In this document: in pieces, positions 57,147-64,000 of the stretch
Layout of the letters: every line of letters begins with the position of its first letter
Position numbering within the stretch: the stretch's first letter is position 1
Assembly (NCBI RefSeq): GCF_949987515.2
Contig: NC_082692.2
Location: 46,468,418 to 46,532,417 of the forward strand
DNA from: Delphinus delphis
Taxonomy: Eukaryota; Chordata; Mammalia; Artiodactyla; Delphinidae
Length of the DNA stretch: 64,000 bases
Direction of reading: 5' to 3'
Position numbers and translations under genes: made by a program
The notes under the pieces: model-generated
The model's input: the letters and a program-made list of their open reading frames with translations, nothing else
What the model was told of the DNA's origin: nothing
Database searches by the model: none

Positions 57147-59646
57147 TCAGATTCGATATATATGTGTGAGCATATGGTATTTGTTTTTCAGTTTTTGACT
57201 TACTTCACTCTGTAGGGCAGACTCTAGGTCCATCCACCTCACTACAAATAACTCAATTTCGTTTCTTTTTATGTTTGAGAAATATTCCATTATATATATG
57301 TGCCACATTTTCTTTATCCATTCGTCTGTCAATGAATGGAAAAAGCACCTTAGGTTGCTTCCATGTTCTGGCTATTGTAAACAGAGATGCAATGAGCATT
57401 GTGGTACAAGACTCTTTTTGAATTACAGTTTTCTCAGGGTATATACCCAGTAGTGGGATTGCTGGGTCTTGTGGTGGTTGTAGTTTTAGTTTTTTTAAGG
57501 AACTTTGCAAGAGGTTCTTTTAGCATCTTTAGGATTCTCTATGTATAGTATCCTGTCATCTGCAAACAGTGAAAGCTTTACTTCGTCATTTCTGATTTGG
57601 ATTCCTTTTATTTTTTTTCTTCTCTGATTGCTGTGGCTAAAACTTCAAAAACTATGTTGAATAATATTGGTGAGAGTGGACAAACTTGTGTTTTTCCTGA
57701 TCTTAGAGGAAATGGTTTCAGCTTTTCAACATTGAGAATGATGTTGGCGGTGGGTTTGTCATATATGACCTTTATTATGTTGAGGTAAGTTCCCTCTATG
57801 CCTACTTTTGGAGGGTTTTTTATCATAAATTGGTGTTGAATTTTGTCAAAAGATTTTTCTGCATCTATTGAGATGATCATATGGTTCTTATCTTTCAATT
57901 TGTTAATGTGGTCTATCACATTGATTGATTCACGTATATTGAAGAATCCTTGCATATGTGAGATAAATCCCACTTGGTCATGGTGTATGATCCTTTTAAT
58001 GTGCTGTTGGATTCTGTTTGCAAGTATTTTTTTAGGATTTTTGCAGCTATGTTCATCAGTGATATTGGCCTCTAGTTGTCTTTTGTTGTGACATCTCTGT
58101 CTGGTTTTGGTATAAGTGTGATTGGGGCCTCATAGAATGGGTTTGGGAGTGTTCCTCCCTCTGCTGTATTTTGGAAGAGTTTGAGAAGGATAGGTGTTAA
58201 CCCCTCTCTAAATGTTTGATAGAATTCGCCAGTGAAGCCGTCTGGTCCTGAGCTTGTTTTGTTGGAAGATTTTTAATCATAGTTTCATTTTCCATGCTTG
58301 TGATTGGTCTGTTTATATTTTCTATTTCTTTCTGGTTCTGTCTCAGAAGGTTGTGCTTTTCTAACAATTTGTCCATTTCTTCCAGATTGTGCATTTTATT
58401 GGTGTATCATTGCTTGTAGTAATCGCTCATGATCCTTTGTATTTATGCAGTGTCAGTTGTTACTTCTCCTTTTTCATTTCTATTTCTATTGATTTGAGTC
58501 TTCTCCCTTTTTTTCTTGATGAGTCTGACTAATGGTTTATCAGTTTTGTTTATCTTCTGAAAGAATCCGCTTTTAGTTCTATTGATCTTTGCTATTGTTT
58601 CCTTCATTTCTGTTTCATTTATTTCCGATCTGCTCTTTATGATTTCTTTCCTTCTGCTAACTTCTGGGTTTTATTGTTCTTCTTTCTCTAATTGCTCCAG
58701 GTGTAAGGTTAGGTTGTTTATTTGAGTTGTTTCTTGTTTCTTGAGGGAGGAATATATTGCTATAAACTTCCCTCTTAGAACTGCTTTTGCTGCATCCCAT
58801 AGGTTTTGGGAAGTCATGTTTTTATTGTCATTTGTTTCTAGGTAGTTTTTTACTTTCTCTTTGATTTCTTCAGTGTTCTCTTGGTTATTTAGTAGTGTAT
58901 TGTACAGCCTCCATGTGTTTGTATTTTTTACAGATATTTTTCCTGTAATTGATATCTTGTCTCATAGTGTTGTGGTCTCAAAAGATACTTGATACAATCT
59001 CATTTTTCTTAAATTTACCAAGGCTTCATCTGTGACCCAAGATATGATCTATCCTGGAGAATTTCCCATGAGCACTTGAGAAGAAAAGTTATTCTGTTGT
59101 TTTGGGTGGAATGTCCTTTAAATATCAATTAAGTCCATCTTGTTTAATGTGTCATTTAAAGTTTGTGTTTCCTTATTTATTTTCATTTTGGATGATCTGT
59201 CCATTGTTGAAAGTGGGGTGTTAAAGTCCCCTACTATGATTGTGTTACTGTCGATTTCCCCTTTTATGGATGTTAGCATTTGCCTTATGTATTGAGGTGC
59301 TTCTCTGTTGCATGCATAAATATTTACAATTGTTTTATCTTCTTCCTGGATTGATCCCTTGTTCATTATGTAGTGTCACTCTTTGTGTCTTGTAATAGTC
59401 TTTATTTTAAAGTCTATTTTGTCTGATATGAGAATTGCTACTCCAGCTTTGTTTTGATTTCCATTTGCATGGAATATCTTTTTCCATCCCCTCACTTTCA
59501 GTCTGTATGTGTCGCTGGGTCTCTTGTAGACAGCATATATGTGGGTCTTGTTTTTGTATCCTTTCAGCCAGTCTATGTCTTTTGCTTGGAGCTTTTAATC
59601 CATTTACATTTAACGTAGTTATCAATATGTATATTCCTATTACCAT
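57147..59646 (-). pseudogene. L1 ORF2 pseudogene (element I), internally deleted
   Basis: The ATG at 59646 opens MVIGIYILITTLNVNGLK. The endonuclease has CCLQETQRH followed by a small deletion of the FRPRDTYRL part. The linker and first part of the RT are present (57608-57973: [40 protein letters not shown]). The frame then jumps, at 57505-57520, to the extreme C-terminal region ([19 protein letters not shown], 57253-57510). The deletion removes the FADD active site. Stop at 57147. Confidence 0.88.
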
Positions 59647-59668
59647 TTTCTTAATTGTTTTTGGTTTG

Positions 59669-60597
59669 TTATTGCAGATCTTTTCCTGCTCTTGTTTTTC
59701 CTGCCTAGAGAAGTTCTTTCAGCATTTGTTGTAAAGCTGGTTTGGTGTTGCTGCATTCTCTTAGCTTTTGGTTGTCTCTAAAGGTCTTAATTTCTCTGTT
59801 GAATCTGAATGTGATCCTTGCTGGGTACAGTAATCTTGGTTGTATCTTTTGCTCCTTCATCACCTTAAATATGTCCTGTCAGTCCCTTTTGGCTTGCAGA
59901 GTTTCAACAAGCCAAAGTTAATCAGCTGTTAACCTTATGGGGATTCCCTTGTATGTTATTTGTTGTTTTCCCTTGTTGCTTTTAATATTTTTTCTTTGTA
60001 TTTAATTTTTGATAGTTTGATTAATATGTCTAGGCATGTTTCTCCTTGGATTTATTCTCTATGGGACTCTCTGCACTTCCTGGACTTGACTATTTCCTTT
60101 CCCATATTAGGAAAGTTTTCAACTATAATCTCTTTAAATATTTCCTCAGTCCCTTTCTTTTTCTCTTCTTCTTCTGGGACCCCCCTATAATTCGAATCTT
60201 GGTGTGTTTCATGTTTTCCCGGAGGTCTCTGAGACTGTCCTCAATTCTTTTCATTCTTTTTTCTTTATTCTGCTCTGCAGTAGTTATTTCCACTAGTTTA
60301 TCTTCCAGTTCACTTATCCGTTCTTCTGCCTCAGTTTTTCTGCTATTGATTCCTTCTAGAGGATTTTTAATTCATTTATTGTGTTGTTCATCATTGTTTG
60401 TTTGCTCTCTAGTTCTTCTAGGTCCCTATTAAATGTTTCTTGTATTTTCTCCACTCTATTTCCAAGATTTTGGATCATCTTTACTATCATTACTTTGAAT
60501 TCTTTTTCAGGCAGACTGCCTATTTCCTCTTCATTTATTTGGTCTCATGGGTTTTTCCTTGCTCCTTCATCTGCTGTATGTTTCTCTGTCTTCTCAT
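59669..60597 (-). pseudogene. L1 ORF1 pseudogene (element I)
   Basis: The ATG is at 60597 and the probable stop at 59669, the same layout and size as in element C. The coiled coil, RRM and C-terminal parts align by eye. A local insertion near 59905-59925 (tttcaacaagccaaagttaatc) and several stops break it. Confidence 0.8.
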
Positions 60598-61422
60598 CTT
60601 GCTCGACGTACTGTGTATGGGGTCTCCTTTTTGCAGGCTTCAAGTTCGTAGTTCCCATTGTTTTTGATGTCTGCCCCCAGTGGTAAGGTTTGTTCAGTGG
60701 GTTGTGTAGGTTTCCTGGTTGATGGGACTAGTGCCTGTGTTCTGGTGGATGAGGCTGGATCTTGTCTTTCTGGTGGGCAGAACCACATCTGGTGATGTGT
60801 GTTGGGGTGTCTGTGACCTTATTATGAATTTAGGCAGTCTCTCTGCTAATTGGTGGGGTTTTGTTCCTGTGTTGCTATTTGTTTGGCATAGGGTGTCCAG
60901 CACTGTAGCTTGCTGATCATTGAGTGGAGCTGGGTCTTAGCATTGAGATGGAAATCTCTGGGATAGCATTAGCCACTTGATATTATGTTGAACTGGGAAA
61001 TGACTGGTGGTCCAATATCCTGAAGTCACCTCTCCCACTTCAGGGGCACCCGCCTGACATGGCTGGAGGACCAAACCCTGTCAGCCACAAGGCTCAGAAG
61101 AAAAGAGAGAAAAAAAGAAAAAGAATGAAGGAAAGAAAGAAAAAGAAAGAGAGATGGAACATAATAAAATAAAATAGTTATTAAAATAAAATAATTATTT
61201 AAAAAAATTAAGCAGTAATAAAAAAGAAAGGAGGAAGAGAGCAACTAAACAAAAAAAGAAATCCATGAATGATAACAAGCACTGAAAACTATACTAAAAA
61301 AACAAACAAAAGAAAAGACAGACAGGCTGAATGCTAGGACAAATGGTAAAAGCAAAGCTATACAGACAAAATCACACAAGAAGCATAGACATTCACACTC
61401 ACAAAAAGAGAAAAAGGAAAAA

Positions 61423-61441
61423 AATATATATATATATATAT
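61423..61441. repeat. (TA)n tract at the 5' UTR deletion junction of element I
   Basis: About nine ta units lie exactly where the inner 5' UTR joins the outer 5' UTR. Confidence 0.85.
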
Positions 61442-61552
61442 CTTTCGGGAAGTCTGAAGTATTCTGCCAGTGTTCAGTAGGTGTTCTGCAGGAGTTGTTC
61501 AACATGTAGATGTATTTGTGGTGAGGACGTTGATCTCCTGTCTTACTCTTCC

Positions 61553-61561
61553 ACCATCTTG
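61553..61561 (-). promoter_or_regulatory. YY1-like core at the start of element I
   Basis: accatcttg reads CAAGATGGT on the element strand, one base from the core in element C and at the same distance from the 5' end. The downstream 5' UTR is largely deleted, so any promoter here is reduced. Confidence 0.4.
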
Positions 61562-61570
61562 AATGTCTCC

Positions 61571-62275
61571 AGACCAACATTCACACCCGGTGCCATTACT
61601 TCCCTCCCATGATTCATATTTTAGTAAATCTCTGGGACTAAATATTAACGTAATTCTGGTTTAGATAACTATTTTCAAAAATTATTCCTAGCTGGGAAAT
61701 CTATGCTTATTGCTAGATTTAATAACAGGTTTTGTTTTGTTTTTGTTTACTGAATAAAAGAAACTTACTTGATAGAGTCATTCTAAGGTTTGTTTTCATA
61801 CTTCTTTAATGAGTTTTGAGTACTTTGATTTAATTGCTTCAATGATTCCCATTTTATAATTTAAAAGAATGATGCCTGATATTATCAAGTAGTCCTTAAC
61901 AGCCACTCATAATAATTAAATGATGTATTTCCTTTCCAGTGTAGCAATTCAGTTGTTTGCATATGATTAGTAACCAAGCCCAAACTTGTATACGTAATGC
62001 CTACTCATATTGATCTCTTACACATAGTTGTATGTAAAACAAAAATGCAATTAGTTTTAGAGAATAAATACATGTTGCATTGTTTAAAAGGTGATAACAG
62101 TAAATGGAATGTAATAGTTATGTTACTTCATTTCTGCAAGAATATAAGTTTCTTAAATCAAATTCACTTGCATAAAACTATTGAGAAAAAATATTTTTTT
62201 AGAGCATAGGACAGAAGTTTGAAGGCAGAGATTCGTTTTGTCTTTTCTTCTTTTGTTTTCATTTTTTGTGTCATT
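61571..62275. other. Unassigned AT-rich DNA
   Basis: No gene or repeat family recognised. Confidence 0.5.
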
Positions 62276-62420
62276 CAATAAATGTATAATGAGCTCTTGC
62301 TACATCCTAGGTGCAATGTTAGAAACAAAAGATTTAAAGGAGCTCTCAGCCTTCTGGGGAGTCTGGCATATGTATCATCACAGTGCAGCATGGTAAGTGT
62401 CATGCTGGGGAGCATGAATG
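62276..62420 (+). repeat. Ancient interspersed repeat fragment, family not assigned
   Basis: aataaatgtataatgagctc, ctacatcctaggtgcaatgt and aaaggagctctcagccttct match a sentence frequent in mammalian genomes (the caataaatgtttattgagc type). Diverged and short. Confidence 0.55.
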
Positions 62421-62724
62421 TGTACCTGACCTCAACCAGAATGGTCAGAATTTACTTGCTAATAAAAGATGATGCATATGTTGAGCTTAAAAAATGAGTA
62501 AAAATATATCAGGTTAAGAAGAAGAAGCAAAACATTCTAGGAGAAAGAGCCAGGTGTTGGAATGAACAGGAAATGAGTGATAGGAAGCAGTTGATTACAA
62601 ACAAATTTATGATGATGAAGGTTGAGGATATTTATTCTCTCCAACAAAGTTATTTTTATTTTGTAGAAATTTCATTTCGATCTCAAGTTATGTATCCAAT
62701 CTTCACTCACCTGTAGTAGCATTA

Positions 62725-63095
62725 TACATCCATATTTTTACCATAGTGTAGAGAACAGAGTATACTTCTCCATCTTTTGACTATGGCCCTGGCCATGTGA
62801 CTTGCTTTGGCCAATGTGATATAGTGGAAATATAGTAAGAAAAGGCATGCAATGTGCTTACCTCCTCTCATGCTTCTGCCATTTCCATGAGAAGAATACG
62901 GCCTGAGAAGCCCTCTGGGCCAAGGAAGATGAGACACATGTGAACACAAATCTCAGCTTGGGGTAAACCCAGCCATTCCCACCAGAGCAGCCCACATGCA
63001 GACAGCTTATGGACACTGAGTGAAACACGTGCTTATTGTTGTATCTACTGAAATTTTGTGGTGTTTATAATGCAGCAATATCTACTAATACACAA
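62725..63095 (+). repeat. Ancient LTR-like interspersed repeat, family not assigned
   Basis: ggccatgtgacttgctttgg, cttctgccatttccatgaga and cttattgttgtatctactga are consecutive parts of a long, old, dispersed mammalian repeat. It looks like an MLT-type LTR but I cannot confirm the family by eye. Confidence 0.6.
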
Positions 63096-64000
63096 TTTTG
63101 AATGCCAGTGCTGCCATGTTGGTGGTCAACACGAATATTCTGAATGGAGGAAAGAACTTTATCTGAACTTTAAATAATATCTTTTTGAGAATTTGCTTTA
63201 TCTAAATTTTTATAAATTATATTAAACTCTCATGTAGTTCCCCTGGCACTAAAAAAACAAAGGTTCTAGTGCAGAAAGCTTATATTGGGGCTCTTCAGAA
63301 ATGACCTTTCATAGTATATAACAGAATAAAACTAGCAACTAAAATCAATTGATTGATCTGAAACTCATAAGGTGAAAAATTCTGGCCTGGCCACCCAAGC
63401 TGATGACAGGGGTACAAATCTCAATCCTGCCAAAACAGTGATTAACTGATGCTTTGTTTAGACAGCAAGACCACTTCCTGGAAAAAACAAGCAGAGGCAG
63501 CTTGTTGCCTATACAATACCAACCCAACGGGCCCAAATATTATCAGACAAACAGCACAACCAATAGTAGCCAGAGACTTTGATTTCCTAATATGTGATAG
63601 AGACTCTGTATTTTCAACTCTAAAAAAATTAAACAAATAAAAACAAAACAAAAAACCAGGCAAACAAACCAACCAACCAAAAAACACTTTCTAATGTCCC
63701 TTCCTGGAGATACATCCTTCAATGTGCCCCTCCCAACATTGGTCCAAAATTCTTAAATTAAGCACACAGAAATTCTTAGTGCTCAGTATCATGTACGTGT
63801 TCCCTGGATAAAATTAATTTCTTTCCCTGATGTGAAAAAGTTTCCGTAGTGAGACACTAAGAGGATTTAAAGTCAGATCATAACAGGTTCCATCTCATTG
63901 ATTGAATAAAATTCTCTATTTTATAGATTAAAATGGGCAGAGGCTACATCATGCATTTAAAAACACCTCTAACATGTTGCCTCTTATTATAAGATGTACA
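63096..64000. other. Unassigned DNA to the window end
   Basis: No gene, RNA or repeat recognised. There is an A/C-rich simple stretch at 63625-63690 (aacaaacc, aaccaaccaacc). Confidence 0.5.

Larger units (their letters stand above)
56760..61570 (-). mobile_element. Element I: L1 with two internal deletions
   Basis: The 3' end is at about 56760-56800 (aaacatctttattgaactgt) and the 5' end near 61570 (reverse complement of ccatcttgaatgtctcc). Order: 3' UTR, ORF2 (57147-59646), ORF1 (59669-60597), 5' UTR. Compared with element C about 1.3 kb of ORF2 is missing at 57505-57520, and about 1.1 kb of 5' UTR at about 61420-61443, where a (TA)n tract sits. Otherwise both ends are present, so this was a full-length insertion that later shrank. 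Confidence 0.88.

Noticed and set aside
62276..62497. 71-residue frame as a small gene
   Set aside because: It lies mostly on an ancient dispersed repeat and has no splice or promoter support.

Overview
This is a stretch of mammalian intergenic DNA made mostly of LINE-1 (L1) retrotransposons. The best guess for the organism is a whale or dolphin, or at least a member of the Cetacea/hippo/ruminant group. Six tRNA-derived SINEs read as the CHR-1 and CHR-2 families known from that group. The short CHR-2 form seen here, ending in an unstructured A-run, is the one abundant in cetaceans. No intact host gene, spliced exon, tRNA, rRNA, snRNA or CRISPR array was found. By my own boundaries about four fifths of the window is L1.

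Layout. Positions 1-690 are unassigned AT-rich DNA. A decayed + strand L1 (element A) runs from about 690 to 21360. Two things interrupt it: a processed pseudogene of SS18L2 (2961-3678, minus strand) and a nested block at 5111-18458. That block is a minus-strand L1 (B), itself split by a near-complete minus-strand L1 (C, 9481-16675). Target-site duplications support all three insertions. A 3' L1 fragment (J, +) lies at 21876-22835. It is followed by a full-length-sized minus L1 (D, 23101-30366) carrying a CHR-2 SINE in ORF2. From 30367 to 37790 the DNA is older: four SINEs, a SINE-interrupted ancient L1, two MIR fragments, an L2 tail, short L1 3' tails and unassigned DNA. Element E (minus, 37797-about 40990) carries a small internal inversion and half of a mariner-type element. 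F (minus, 41030-47985) has a CHR-2 SINE in its 5' UTR and is followed by G (+, 47990-49165). H (+, 49565-54632) is from a different L1 lineage, judged by its 3' end. I (minus, 56760-61570) has two internal deletions. The last 2.4 kb holds only ancient repeat traces.

Function. Every L1 ORF1 or ORF2 frame is broken by stops or frameshifts, so no copy looks able to make its own complete machinery. The 5' end of C, and to a lesser extent I, keeps the canonical L1 start with a YY1-like core. The most informative content is the insertion history: which element sits in which, with TSDs, the SS18L2 retrocopy, the microinversion in E, and a 439-bp block in B's 5' region bounded by 14-bp repeats. I found no convincing undescribed biological system.
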